Notes: generated by a model from the sequence alone, not told the origin. DNA of 49,808 nucleotides from Pseudomonadota bacterium (GCA_021827145.1 JAKAXK010000007.1:1-49808); one strand, 5' to 3'. Shown: positions 14,964 to 23,194, counted from the stretch's first letter. Made by a program: numbers and translations.

Positions 14964-17278
14964 AGAGGCCTCCTCGGTGCCGGGGTCAAGCGACCGCCAG
15001 CGGCTATGGATGATTTGCGGCCCCAAAGGACCCTCACCTTACGGACGATATCGACTGCGAGCAGCAGAGCGCCGGCCGAGAACACGATGTCGCCCGGCAT
15101 GCGCAGCCACTGGTAAGTGGTCGTGGTGTCATAGAAGCTCAGACTGCGCGCATAGGCGTAGCCATGCTCGTAGACGGCGGCGAGCTGCTTGAAGCCGATC
15201 GGCCAAAAGTTCAAGGTGAGCCACAAGGCCATGCCCGCATTGAAGAGCCAGAAAGCGGTCGCCCCCAGGCCTTCATCCCACTCACCCTCGCCGTTTATAT
15301 AGCGCAGAGAGAAGTACACGAGACCTATGGCGATCAGGCCGAAGGCCCCGAATAGGGCGGTATGCGCGTGACCCAGCGTCAAGAACGTTCCATGCTCGTA
15401 GTAATTGACGAGCGGGGCATTGATGAGCCCCCCGCCGAAGACGCCGGCGCCCAGGAAATTCCAGAAGGCCGAGCCCATGACGTACTTATAGGCAAGCGCA
15501 TGGGGAAAGTCCTTCTGGGCACGCACGAGGTCCCGTTGTTGGATCAGGGCCTCGATCACGAGCAACACCAAGGGCAAGACTTCGATATACGAGAAGAGAC
15601 TTCCCACCGACAACCACATCCCGGGGTCGCCCACCCAGTACAGATGGTGGCCCACACCGTCATCCCCTCCAAGGAACACCAGAATGGTCTCGAACAGGAC
15701 CGCGATCAGCGTGGTACGGCGTGAGACCAGCCCCAGGGCCATGAGGAAGTAGCCCGTCACCGCCACCACAAAGAGCTCGAAGGCCTGCTCGACCCACAGA
15801 TGCACGACCCACCAGCGCCAGAAGTCGGTGATGGTGAAAGAGCTCGCGATCGACGTGACCGGGATCATACCGAACACATAGAGGAGCGCGATGTTGACGG
15901 TGCTGTAGAACAGGATGTGCTCGACACTCAAGAAGCCCTTGCGCGCCTTCAGGGCCGGCCACATGGCCCGCCCCACGAGCACACTCCAGAAGCTGAGTCC
16001 CGCGAAGAGCCCCATCTGATAGGCGCGCCCGAGTTCAAGATAGGATAGGCCCTGATTGCCGAACCAAAACCAGGAACCGTGGGTGAACCAGCCCTTGATG
16101 CCGGCATAGTCGCCGAAGAGCCCACCCACGACGACGGCGACGGTCGCGACATACAGGAGATCCACGAGCCGCCCTTGTCCTTTAGGCTCTCCGCCACCTA
16201 TGAGCGGAGCAATGAAAAGTCCGGCCCCTATCCACGCCAGACCGATCCACAGGATGGGCAACTGGATGTGGGCGCTGCGCAGAAAGGCAAAGGGCAATAT
16301 CCCGTTGAGCGAGAGGCCATAGAAGCTCGCGCGCTCGGCATAATCGTGGGCCATGAGCGTACCGGCCGCAATCTGCGCGAGAAACAAAGCGGCGACCGTC
16401 ACGAAATACTTACCGGTCTTGCGCTGGCTCTCGGTGAGCGGCGGGAAGCCCGCGATCAGGACCTCACGCGGCGCATTGTCCTCGCGATGGATGTAGCGGT
16501 AGAAGAGATAGATGACGGCCTCGGTAGCGAACATCACCCACGCAAACGAGACCCAGGTCCAGATAAAGGTCGGGGTGGTCGGGGTATTACCCTCGGTCGG
16601 CGCATACGGCCAGTTGTTGGTATACGAGAAGGTGTGCCCAGGACGCCGCGCCACGGTGGTCATGGCGCTGTAGATCAAGAAGTCCGCCAGGCGTCCGGCC
16701 TTGGCGCGGTCGAAGCCGCCGGGGCGTGTCCAACCGTGGGCGAAGTGGTTATGTAAGAGCTCATTCACGGCACGAACGCGTACCTGCTGCGCGGCCTGGA
16801 CAAGCGCCGCCGGCAATGTCACCTGCGCATCGCGTAGAGCAATGCCTTGAAGCTCCTTGCGCATCGCCGCGCGCACGGTATAGCGCTGTCCCGGGGTGAG
16901 GGCACGCAGACTCTTGCCGTAGCGGGCCCGCGCGAGCGCCTGCTCGGTGTGCCGTCCCAGGGTATGCAGGAACTGCGCGGTATAGTCCTCCCCAAAATAC
17001 GACCCCATCCCATAGATGCTGCCGTAATCCATGAGATCGGCCTCCTGGAACGCGGCCTTACCGGCCACCACATCATGGCGCGTCATGAAGACCTGCCCCT
17101 GTGGGTCCAGGAAACGCCCCGGCAAGGGCGGTGTCTTACTGTAGGTAATGAAGGTCCCGTAGATCAGTATGCCGACCGTGACGACGAGCGTCAGCAGAAG
17201 GGCGATTTTGAGATTACGGATGACAACATCATGTGTCCCGTCATCTCCTGGGTCTGACAGCGTGCGCGAACTCCTCAT
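14960..17278 (-). CDS. norZ: Quinol-dependent nitric oxide reductase (qNOR)
   Basis: This 772-residue single-subunit enzyme reduces NO to N2O using quinol. An N-terminal membrane helix (about 23-45) and a roughly 200-residue periplasmic domain resembling NorC without a haem c motif are fused to the NorB-type core of about 12 helices. Metal-binding histidines of the haem-copper oxidase family are visible in VVHLWVEQAFELF, GHHLYWVG and GHAHTALFGAFG. The C-terminus continues through WLRMPGDIVF. ATG 17278 has GGAGG four bases upstream. There is a strong FNR/DNR-type promoter before it and a small coupled gene behind it. Divergence from narXL across a shared terminator makes this a separate NO-detoxifying or denitrification unit. 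Confidence 0.95.
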   Translation of the reverse strand: MRSSRTLSDPGDDGTHDVVIRNLKIALLLTLVVTVGILIYGTFITYSKTPPLPGRFLDPQGQVFMTRHDVVAGKAAFQEADLMDYGSIYGMGSYFGEDYTAQFLHTLGRHTEQALARARYGKSLRALTPGQRYTVRAAMRKELQGIALRDAQVTLPAALVQAAQQVRVRAVNELLHNHFAHGWTRPGGFDRAKAGRLADFLIYSAMTTVARRPGHTFSYTNNWPYAPTEGNTPTTPTFIWTWVSFAWVMFATEAVIYLFYRYIHREDNAPREVLIAGFPPLTESQRKTGKYFVTVAALFLAQIAAGTLMAHDYAERASFYGLSLNGILPFAFLRSAHIQLPILWIGLAWIGAGLFIAPLIGGGEPKGQGRLVDLLYVATVAVVVGGLFGDYAGIKGWFTHGSWFWFGNQGLSYLELGRAYQMGLFAGLSFWSVLVGRAMWPALKARKGFLSVEHILFYSTVNIALLYVFGMIPVTSIASSFTITDFWRWWVVHLWVEQAFELFVVAVTGYFLMALGLVSRRTTLIAVLFETILVFLGGDDGVGHHLYWVGDPGMWLSVGSLFSYIEVLPLVLLVIEALIQQRDLVRAQKDFPHALAYKYVMGSAFWNFLGAGVFGGGLINAPLVNYYEHGTFLTLGHAHTALFGAFGLIAIGLVYFSLRYINGEGEWDEGLGATAFWLFNAGMALWLTLNFWPIGFKQLAAVYEHGYAYARSLSFYDTTTTYQWLRMPGDIVFSAGALLLAVDIVRKVRVLWGRKSSIAAGGRLTPAPRRPL

Positions 17279-17338
17279 AGTGCCTCCTCAAATGGGACGT
17301 CTCGTGATCCCGGACAGGCGCATCGGGATACGGGAGGC

Positions 17339-17381
17339 ATTATGAGAAACCGCTAATATGATTTGACTTGACCGCAGTCAA
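17339..17381 (-). promoter_or_regulatory. FNR/DNR-type site and -10 box of the NO reductase operon
   Basis: TTGAC-CGCA-GTCAA at 17368-17381 is a perfect palindrome of the CRP/FNR superfamily pattern TTGAN6TCAA. On the minus strand a CATAAT -10 box lies at 17344-17339. If transcription starts near 17332, the palindrome centres at about -42, the classic class II activator position. The regulator itself (FNR, DNR or NnrR) is not in this window. Confidence 0.7.
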
Positions 17382-17793
17382 GAGTTGTTGATTTATTTAG
17401 TCAGGCTTTCACGGGGGTGAGGACACGGGTTTTTGGGGTTAGGTGCCCCCAAAACGCGCGAAAGTGGCGTTCCGGGCCCCAGATCGTGGGGCCAAGCCGC
17501 TCCCGGAAGCGCCGCTTGCCATCTCTCCACGTCATCGACTCGCCGCCACCCGGTGGCAAGCATGACAGAGCGGGATCGCCCGGCAGCACCTCGATCCTCT
17601 CCGCGCGCGCCTTCCACGATATCCGTCCATGCGCCACAAAAGCGGTCCCACAGAAGCCCTCAGGCTTTCGGCAGGATCTCCCTATATGGTTCGAGGCTCG
17701 GTGAGGACCAGGGTCTTGCGGGCAGGCAGCAAAGGCTTTCGCCCTAAGCCCTAAGCGGCGATCACCGTGCTCCCTTATGGTCATGCGCCAGGA
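17382..17793. other. Gap with an unrecognised open frame on the minus strand
   Basis: A minus-strand frame of 127 codons (17401-17784) is open, but I find no domain and no convincing ribosome binding site. Its product would be rich in Arg, Trp and Pro. A frameshifted alternative overlaps it. It may be the remnant of a lost gene or chance in GC-rich DNA. The AT-rich end near 17385-17400 belongs to the NO reductase promoter region. Confidence 0.35.
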
Positions 17794-18279
17794 TTAGTGG
17801 GCGAGCGTGAACTCCAGGACCCCAAAACCCGCGGACATGAGCACCACGATGAGGCCACCGAGCCGGACCATCAGACGCGTCTCCAGGCCGGCGATGCTGG
17901 CGGCCATGACCGACATCCGAACCTCGAACTTCGCCCGGAATTCCACCATTCCCTTCTGGAGCGCTGCCACATCCCGCTTAAGGCCGGCGACGTCCTGCTT
18001 AAGACCGATGACGTCCTGCTTAAGGCCGGTGACATCTTTCTGGAGAACTACGACGTCCTGCTTTAGGGTCGTGACGTCCCGCTTGACTCCCGATAAGGCC
18101 TCATCCGTTGCGAGGCCGCCCATTCGCCTTCCAAGGTTCTCGATGTCACCCTTGGTGGCAAACCCCCGCTCCGACATATCCAGGAACACCGACATATGGG
18201 CCTCGGCCTGCGCCTCGGGGACGCCGGCCTGGGTCAGACGCTTGACGAGTGTGTAGGTGTCCAGCATGTTTGCGCCCAT
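17794..18279 (-). CDS. DUF1640 coiled-coil membrane protein
   Basis: The protein has 161 residues. The N-terminal region LDTYTLVKRLTQAGVPEAQAEAH is the DUF1640 (CCDC90-like) signature. The middle is an almost perfect heptad coiled coil built from LKQDVxG-type units (about 65-110), and the C-terminus has one hydrophobic segment (about 138-157), so it is probably an inner-membrane anchored coiled-coil trimer. ATG 18279 is chosen because GGGGGAG lies about eight bases upstream and the frame before it lacks homology. Many bacterial members sit near toxin or mobile genes; function unknown. The heptads are encoded by a 21-bp DNA repeat. Confidence 0.8.
   Translation of the reverse strand: MGANMLDTYTLVKRLTQAGVPEAQAEAHMSVFLDMSERGFATKGDIENLGRRMGGLATDEALSGVKRDVTTLKQDVVVLQKDVTGLKQDVIGLKQDVAGLKRDVAALQKGMVEFRAKFEVRMSVMAASIAGLETRLMVRLGGLIVVLMSAGFGVLEFTLAH
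17959..18084. repeat. 21-bp tandem repeat encoding coiled-coil heptads
   Basis: Six consecutive 21-bp units of the form aagrccgrtgacgtcctgctt run through the DUF1640 gene. Each encodes one heptad of type LKQDVxG. Units at 17980-18000 and 18001-18021 differ at only three positions. Such repeats can change copy number by slippage and would lengthen or shorten the coiled coil by one heptad each. Confidence 0.8.
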
Positions 18280-18842
18280 GAACGACACTCCCCCCATTAT
18301 ACCACGACACTTTCGTGACACAGGGTCCGCACCGCGCGGACAAACCTCAGGCCCGCCATGCTACGAACAGGTCGCGACAGAAACAATCCGGAAAATCCCC
18401 GGTTCATCGCTCGCAACAATCGCTCGCGACCGTTTCGGCCTCGATCATGGCGCGAGGCTTTCCCGCAAGCCTATCCCGACAATCGAATCTTTGGAGGCTT
18501 TCGCATTCGAAGCGACGGGAAGTATGGCCGCAGGCAGGGCAGAACGATTACGGCAAGAGACAGACACGACGCGCGTCATGCCTGCGATGACACCCAACAA
18601 ACAGCGTGACTCCGGACAGGCAACACCAGCCCCTTACCCCGCCATGGGCGGCGGGACCAGTGCTTCTGAGGTTGGCCCGTACCATTCATGATCTTAATGA
18701 ATCATGAGCCGCCAACAGGACAGCCTGAGTCTTGGTACTCTGGCATCACGCCGTTTCCGGAAACCGCGAAGACATGCCCACACGCACGCCAGAGCGAAGC
18801 TCGGGCGTCCAAGTGCGCGTTCGGGAGGAGCGCTCCGGGCGT
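18280..18842. other. Long gap with a nested inverted repeat
   Basis: No gene is convincing in these 560 bases. A nested inverted repeat lies at 18671-18716: GTTGGC (18671-18676) pairs with GCCAAC (18711-18716), and inside it TCATGAT (18686-18692) pairs with ATCATGA (18701-18707). There is no T-run, so an operator or structured RNA element is as likely as a terminator for the pilin gene whose stop is at 18843. Confidence 0.4.
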
Positions 18843-19538
18843 CTAGGGCGTAACGGCCCCGTTGGAGCCCACTTCGGCATAACAGGCCGCCACCCCCGAC
18901 AGGCAGGCGCTCACGGTATGCCCAGAGCTGTCGGTTATAGGAAGGGGGGCGCTCGACCCGTTAGCGATGATCGCGTTGATGATGTCCTGGCCCAGGCCCT
19001 TGTCGGCCCCGCAGGTGCTGCCCACCCCGACACTGAGATAAACGGAGCGCGTGATGCCCGGGTTGATCCAAGCGCCCGTAGTCGTCGCCGGCGCCTTGGG
19101 CCCTTCGGCTATGATGTCCACTTCCCCGCAGTAGGACGGCACGGTAAACGTCGTGCCGCTCGCCCCGATATAGACAAAATTAACCGGAGAGGCCCCGCCG
19201 GTCGTGGCGAAGGCCGCAGGATCCGTCGAGTGGTCGCTCAGGACAGGGGTCTCGGACCCCGAGGTCGGGGCGGCCGGCGGTACACCCTGCGTATTCGCCA
19301 GGGCAATCAAGGTGGATTGCCCAGCCTGCGCGCCCGATATAGCATCCGCGACCGCGCTGATCGCCGCATGGAAATCCTCGGCCACGTCCTGGGCCTGGGC
19401 CACCGCCACGTAGCGCTCATAAACCGGGATGGCAATGGCCGCCAGGACACTGATGATCGCGATCACGACCATCACCTCAATCAAGGTAAAGCCCGCGCCC
19501 CGCGCACCCGCCCGCTGGTTCCCGCCCTTCATGGCCAT
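18843..19538 (-). CDS. Type IV major-pilin-like protein (paralogue 1)
   Basis: The prepilin has a short basic leader ending in RGAG, cleaved before FTLIEVMVVIAIISVLAAIA, with the conserved Glu at mature position 5. The mature body has four cysteines including the YCGEVDI block and a C-terminal pair (ACLSGVAACY) that likely forms the disulfide-bonded D-region. It ends GSNGAVTP. The protein would be exported by the type IV pilus machinery, which is not in this window. Start at 19538 (MAMKGG) or 19532 is uncertain; the frame is open to 19589. It is a clear paralogue of the pilin at 25716-26411: both share [22 protein letters not shown] and the NGxVTP end. Confidence 0.85.
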   Translation of the reverse strand: MAMKGGNQRAGARGAGFTLIEVMVVIAIISVLAAIAIPVYERYVAVAQAQDVAEDFHAAISAVADAISGAQAGQSTLIALANTQGVPPAAPTSGSETPVLSDHSTDPAAFATTGGASPVNFVYIGASGTTFTVPSYCGEVDIIAEGPKAPATTTGAWINPGITRSVYLSVGVGSTCGADKGLGQDIINAIIANGSSAPLPITDSSGHTVSACLSGVAACYAEVGSNGAVTP

Positions 19539-19594
19539 CGATGCCCTGCCCCCAGCACGCCGGTTCGGTATGACCGGCTTTATGGCCATGACCT

Positions 19595-19610
19595 TGCAGG
19601 ATTCATGCTA
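19595..19610 (-). promoter_or_regulatory. Weak sigma-54-like promoter before pilin 1
   Basis: On the minus strand TAGCATGAATCCTGCA fits TGGCACG-N4-TTGCA with the right spacing but lacks the second base of the -24 GG pair. It lies about 57 bases upstream of the likely start, close to the distance seen for the better site before the paralogue. It may be a degenerated form of the same promoter. Confidence 0.3.
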
Positions 19611-20011
19611 GACCGCGAAGTATGGCCATAAAAATAGGTAATATCCTTACAAGACAAGGAGATGCGGACGATCAGCGGGATCCGCCAGCACCATGCGCGG
19701 CACTCCCTCACCGCCCGAATGGCTGATTTGTGACAGCTTTAGGCCGGGCGCGTGACGAAGGGGGTCCAGCGTGCCCCCTACTCGTGTTCCGGGCATCGTC
19801 AACGCTTCGGGACATCTTCCTGAATGGGCCACCCCACTGCTCTCGCGTGACATGGAGCGGGGCGCGAATTTGCCGCAAAGATAAGAGAGGCCGAACCGTG
19901 GCGCGCCACCGCAAAAAACGCACGCCCATGGATAAGTCAGCGCGCCCTTGCCGCGAAGCTCCTATGGACCTCGCGGCACGGTGTTTTCCAGACGCGAAGG
20001 AAGGCCTGGGT
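19611..20011. other. Gap without a recognisable gene
   Basis: No open frame here has a recognisable domain or a credible start. An AT-rich patch at about 19620-19660 (ataaaaataggtaatatcc) could belong to the promoter region of pilin 1. The DNA then leads into the decayed rrf2 fragment. Confidence 0.35.
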
Positions 20012-20112
20012 GAGAGACACAGATCAAGACCACGTAGGCGGCGAAGGCCTTGGCCTGGTTGACGCGGGAGGTCGCCCGCAAGGTCCCGAAACGCAAGGAG
20101 CAGGCGAATAAG
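20012..20112 (+). pseudogene. Decayed 3' end of an rrf2 gene
   Basis: These about 100 bases closely match the end of the intact rrf2 gene at about 23061-23161. Read in the matching frame they give QIKTT, a TAG where the intact gene has TTG, then AKALAWLTREVARKVPK, compared with AKTLAWLAREVDRKVPK. No helix-turn-helix part is present upstream. It is a fragment of a second copy or the scar of a rearrangement, and lies directly before hipB. Confidence 0.65.
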
Positions 20113-20174
20113 GTCGATAAGGCCGTGCCTGCACGGAAACAGACGCGTTGTTATCGTGCGGATTCGAGATCCCG

Positions 20175-20486
20175 ATGGAGGTCACCGAGCGTGTCGCCCG
20201 GCTCGGTCAGCGCATCCGGGTGGCGCGGATTCGGCGCGGCTGGTCGGTCGCCGATCTTGCCGACAAGGCTGGCATCAACCGCAACACGCTTACCGCGCTG
20301 GAACAGGGCAAGCTGGGCACGGGAGTCGGCGTGTGCTTCACCGTCCTGTGGGTGCTCGGGATCGACAAGTCCCTGGAAGCCATCGCCGATCCCGATACCG
20401 ACCTGCACGGCAAGGCGCTCGAAGCGTCTCGTCGCCCGACACGTGCTGGCAAGTCGAGGAAGGCGAGCGACGACTATGACTTCTGA
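20175..20486 (+). CDS. HipB-like XRE-family antitoxin
   Basis: The product is a 103-residue helix-turn-helix protein. The XRE domain spans about 7-65: RLGQRIRVARIRRGWSVADL, then AGINRNTLTALEQGK. The basic tail ends SRKASDDYDF. Its stop overlaps the start of the following hipA-like frame by 11 bases, the standard hipBA arrangement in which HipB represses the operon and neutralises the kinase. ATG 20175 has only a weak purine-rich site before it. As hipA is broken, this antitoxin gene probably persists as a solo repressor. Confidence 0.7.
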   Translation: MEVTERVARLGQRIRVARIRRGWSVADLADKAGINRNTLTALEQGKLGTGVGVCFTVLWVLGIDKSLEAIADPDTDLHGKALEASRRPTRAGKSRKASDDYDF

Positions 20487-20827
20487 GCGCGAAGCCTATG
20501 TCTACATCCAGCTTCCCGGCACCCTGGAGACGGTGCTAGCGGCGCTGCTCAGGGTGCAGACGCTGCCCGACGGCACGCAGATCGGGCGCTTTCGCTACGG
20601 CGACCGCTACCTTCAACGGCAAGAAGCGGCCGCACTCGACCCGTTCCAGTTACACCCCTGGACAAGACTGTCTACGAGTTTACCCAGCTCAAGGGCATCC
20701 CCGGGGCGGTGCGGGACGCCGGCCCGGATGCCTGGGGTCGGCGCGTAATCGAACACAAACTCGAACGCAGCGCCGCCGACCTCCAGGAGATCGATTACCT
20801 GCTGCACGGCCCGCAGGACGGGGCGGG
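20476..20827 (+). pseudogene. HipA-like kinase, N-terminal part, frameshifted
   Basis: The frame from ATG 20476 encodes the HipA N-terminal subdomain (EAYVYIQLPGTLETV and GRFRYGDRYLQR), then loses frame near 20650. A one-base shift restores the family sequence TVYEFTQLKGIPGAVRDA and PDAWGRRVIEHKL, reaching LLHGPQDGAGYL at about 20827. There the homology ends abruptly and a foreign helix-turn-helix sequence follows. The C-terminal part of a HipA reappears at about 21842. The catalytic core is missing, so no active kinase can be made. Confidence 0.75.
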
Positions 20828-21055
20828 CTATCTAAGGATGATGTGGCGGCGCGGCTTGGGGTCTGCCGGCGAACGGTTGAAAAGCTTTTGGCCGAGGGCC
20901 GCCTGCCCCCGCCCGCGCGGTTTGGTCGGGCGCGCCGCTGGGGAGAGGGTCAGATCGAAACCGTCATTCAGGCCGAGATTGAAAGGGCTGAGGCCGGAGG
21001 GCGGGCCCAACGGGCGCGCCGTGGCCGTGAGCAGCCGCGTAATGAATCATTGAGC
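20825..21055 (+). pseudogene. AlpA/HTH_17-type DNA-binding fragment inside hipA
   Basis: In frame with 20837 the sequence reads LSKDDVAARLGVCRRTVEKLL, then GRLPPPARFG and ARRWGEGQIETVI. This is the helix-turn-helix and wing of an HTH_17/excisionase-type protein. It has no start codon of its own with a ribosome site and begins exactly where HipA homology stops. Its end runs into the higA gene. It may be the 3' part of an excisionase brought in with a mobile element, or a small gene starting at GTG 20843. Confidence 0.5.
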
Positions 21056-21059
21056 ATGC

Positions 21060-21359
21060 TTACGGCGCAGCCTGAGACGTCCTCCTGGCCATGAGGTCGA
21101 TACCCAACGCCTTCATGACCGCCAGCGTAGTCTTGAGTGTGGGGTTCCCATGCTCACTAAAGGACCGGTAGAGTTGTTCGCGCGACAATCCGGTCTCGCG
21201 GGCGATTTGCGTCATGCCCTTGGCACGCGCCACGATGCCCAACGCATGCGCGATGAAGCCAGCATCGCCCGTCGCAAACGCCTCGGCCATGAACGCCGCC
21301 ACCGCCTCATCAGAACTTAGATCCTCGGCAGGATCGTAAATTGTCAGCTTCTCACTCAT
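21060..21359 (-). CDS. higA: HigA-type antitoxin with Cro/C1 fold
   Basis: The antitoxin has 99 residues. The helix-turn-helix region includes MTQIARETGLSREQLYRSFS and the end reads VMKALGIDLMARR, typical of antitoxins paired with Gp49/HigB killer proteins. Start ATG 21359 has GGAGGG six bases before it; the in-frame ATG at 21365 sits too close to it. The start overlaps the toxin stop by eight bases, giving the usual toxin-first order. A decayed copy lies at 25091-25270. The module looks intact and sits inside the interrupted hipA. Confidence 0.85.
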   Translation of the reverse strand: MSEKLTIYDPAEDLSSDEAVAAFMAEAFATGDAGFIAHALGIVARAKGMTQIARETGLSREQLYRSFSEHGNPTLKTTLAVMKALGIDLMARRTSQAAP

Positions 21360-21657
21360 CTTCATCCCTCCAGTCCTTCGCCAGGCGCTTGGCGGTCTCG
21401 ATGTCCTTGACCTGCGTACCCTTGTCCCCGCCGCACAGTAAGACGATGAGGGCCGCGCCCCGCCTCTGGAAATAGACACGATAACCGGGGCCATAATGGG
21501 TACGAAGTTCGCTCACCCCTTCACCAACCGGTTGCGTGTCACCGGCATGACCGTAAGCCAGTCGCGTCAACCGGGCAGCAATGATGGCGCGCGCCCGGTC
21601 GTCCTTGAGCTTTTTTCGCCACCGCTGGAAAGTTGCGGTCTGCTTAACCTCGGTCAT
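21352..21657 (-). CDS. higB: HigB/RelE-family toxin (Gp49-like killer protein)
   Basis: This is a 101-residue mRNA interferase-like toxin of the ParE/RelE superfamily. The motifs TATFQRWRKKLKDDRAR, GVSELRTHYGPGYRVYFQ and LLCGGDKGTQVKDI match the phage-derived Gp49 group, including the aromatic and basic residues of the active cleft. A good promoter lies immediately upstream, so close that the message may start within about three bases of the ATG. It overlaps higA downstream. Appears complete and probably active. Confidence 0.87.
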   Translation of the reverse strand: MTEVKQTATFQRWRKKLKDDRARAIIAARLTRLAYGHAGDTQPVGEGVSELRTHYGPGYRVYFQRRGAALIVLLCGGDKGTQVKDIETAKRLAKDWRDEDE

Positions 21658-21666
21658 GTCGAGAAA

Positions 21667-21695
21667 AGTGTAGTTTTTATATCACGTCTTGTCAA
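21667..21695 (-). promoter_or_regulatory. Promoter of higBA, possibly leaderless
   Basis: Minus strand: TTGACA (21695-21690), 17 bases, TACACT (21672-21667). Transcription would start near 21660, while the higB ATG is at 21657. No ribosome binding site fits between, so a leaderless mRNA is likely. Confidence 0.55.
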
Positions 21696-21841
21696 TCGCA
21701 TCTTTGTTTTGGGTCGCGGCCCAGTCGGCCGCACTCCGGATGACCAAGCTGATGATGCCCTCATCCCCGCCTCCACATCGCCACCGCTGACAGGTCAATA
21801 ATCGCCGACCGCAACGACTGAGACGGATCGCGCCGCACATG

Positions 21842-22273
21842 GCGCGCCGCTGGTCCGACAGGCCGGAAACCGACTGTGCCGAAATGTTCAGGCGCATGGT
21901 CTTCAACGCCGCCGTGACCAACAACGACGATCACCCGCGTAACCACGCCCTGCTGCGCAGGCAAAAGGGATGGCGGCTGTCGCCGGCCTACGACCTGGTG
22001 CCAGCACCCATGGTCAGCCTGGAGCGCCGTGACCTCGCGTTGACCGTCGGCAGCTACGGTCGCACGGCCAGCATCTACAAGCTGCTGTCGCAGGCGGGCC
22101 GTTTTGGCTTATCGCCAGAAGGAGCGCGCGCGGAAATCGATCGGCTCGTCGCGGTGCTGCGCCAGTGGCGCGAGACATTCTTCGCCTGCGGGGTGTCGCC
22201 CCGAGATGTGGCCACCATCGCCCCGGCCATCCTGCCCGAATGCTTCTTCTTCGAAAGACCTCCAGGCGAGTGA
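21842..22273 (+). pseudogene. HipA-like kinase, C-terminal remnant
   Basis: The sequence encodes AEMFRRMVFNAAVTNNDDHPRNHALL, then WRLSPAYDLVP. These are the catalytic NxDDHxRNH loop and the Mg-binding SPAYD block of HipA kinases. It continues to the family end at 22271. It lacks the N-terminal and central parts and has no proper start. With the piece at 20476-20827 it formed one gene, since interrupted by about one kilobase carrying the HTH_17 fragment and higBA. Confidence 0.75.
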
Positions 22274-22414
22274 GGCGCGGTATCCGGTGCAGGGTGCGCG
22301 CCCATTGAAGCGCAACGCAGCGAGACCCTCGAAGACAAGAGGCAGCGCTATCGTGCCATCGAATAACGGGGCGACATCAACCAGGGACGGTTTTGCTGAA
22401 GAGAGTTTGCATCG

Positions 22415-22675
22415 ATGAGTAATAAATCGCCAAAATCACGCGGCACCAAGGCAAGCAAGCCCGCAAAAGAACAACCGGACGATCTGGCGGATCATCCCTG
22501 CTCGTCGCCGCCTGAACCTCACACCGTTTCACCAATCGCGGGTGCGCTTAGCGGGCATGCGCCCCGCGGATATCGCGGGCCGGACCGCGTGCCCGTTATT
22601 GAACAAATGATCGACAAACGATTCTGGGGGCGCTTGGCCGCAATACCGCTTTACCGTATCCGAATTGTCTGCTAA
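22415..22675 (+). CDS. Hypothetical small protein
   Basis: This 86-codon frame starts MSNKSPKSRG, is rich in Lys, Pro and Ser at the N-terminus and shows no recognised domain. No strong ribosome binding site precedes the ATG. It ends just before rrf2. It may be a real small gene, a fragment of a lost one, or noise. I keep it at low confidence because the stretch holds nothing else. Confidence 0.25.
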   Translation: MSNKSPKSRGTKASKPAKEQPDDLADHPCSSPPEPHTVSPIAGALSGHAPRGYRGPDRVPVIEQMIDKRFWGRLAAIPLYRIRIVC

Positions 22676-22684
22676 TGTCCGTGC

Positions 22685-23194
22685 ATGGCCGTTTTGGGAA
22701 AAGGCGTCGAGTACGCCCTGCATTGTCTGCTCTATCTCAGCAACCCGCCCGACACCCACAGTCTGGCCGTGGGTGACATCGCCCGTTTCCAGGGGGTTTC
22801 GGAGACCTACCTTGCCAAGGTGTTCACCCGACTGAAAAAGGCGGGATTGGTGCGCTCCGCGCTCGGCGCCAAGGGGGGTTATGAACTAGCCAGACCTCCC
22901 GAGCAAATCACATTCTGGGACGTGGCGGTCGCCGTAGAAGGCGAGGTCCGCCTGTTCGAATGCTGGAATATTCGCGAGAAGAGCGCGCTCGGCCGAGGGA
23001 AACCTCGGGCGGAGTGGGCCCGGCGCGGGCCCTGCGCAATCCACCAAGTCATGATGGATGCAGAGGCGCAGATTAAGACCACATTGGCGGCGAAGACCTT
23101 GGCCTGGTTGGCGCGCGAGGTCGACCGCAAGGTCCCGAAACACCAAGAGCAGGCGGCACGATGGTTTCGGGAGATCATGGCGCCCGAGTCGTAA
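22685..23194 (+). CDS. Rrf2-family transcriptional regulator
   Basis: The product has 169 residues. The winged helix-turn-helix (about 6-65) includes GVEYALHCLLYL, SETYLAKVFTRLKKAGLVRS and GAKGGYELAR, all Rrf2/IscR hallmarks. IscR-like members bind an Fe-S cluster through three cysteines; here only Cys93 and Cys117 stand in that region, with an extra loop between them. Cluster binding is therefore uncertain and redox sensing by two thiols is possible. It precedes an NDH-2-like flavoprotein on the same strand, a likely target. No clear ribosome site precedes the ATG. Confidence 0.88.
   Translation: MAVLGKGVEYALHCLLYLSNPPDTHSLAVGDIARFQGVSETYLAKVFTRLKKAGLVRSALGAKGGYELARPPEQITFWDVAVAVEGEVRLFECWNIREKSALGRGKPRAEWARRGPCAIHQVMMDAEAQIKTTLAAKTLAWLAREVDRKVPKHQEQAARWFREIMAPES

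Noticed and set aside
18732-19631. Plus-strand frame of 299 codons opposite pilin 1
   Set aside because: Its content is the shadow of the pilin; no motifs or ribosome site.
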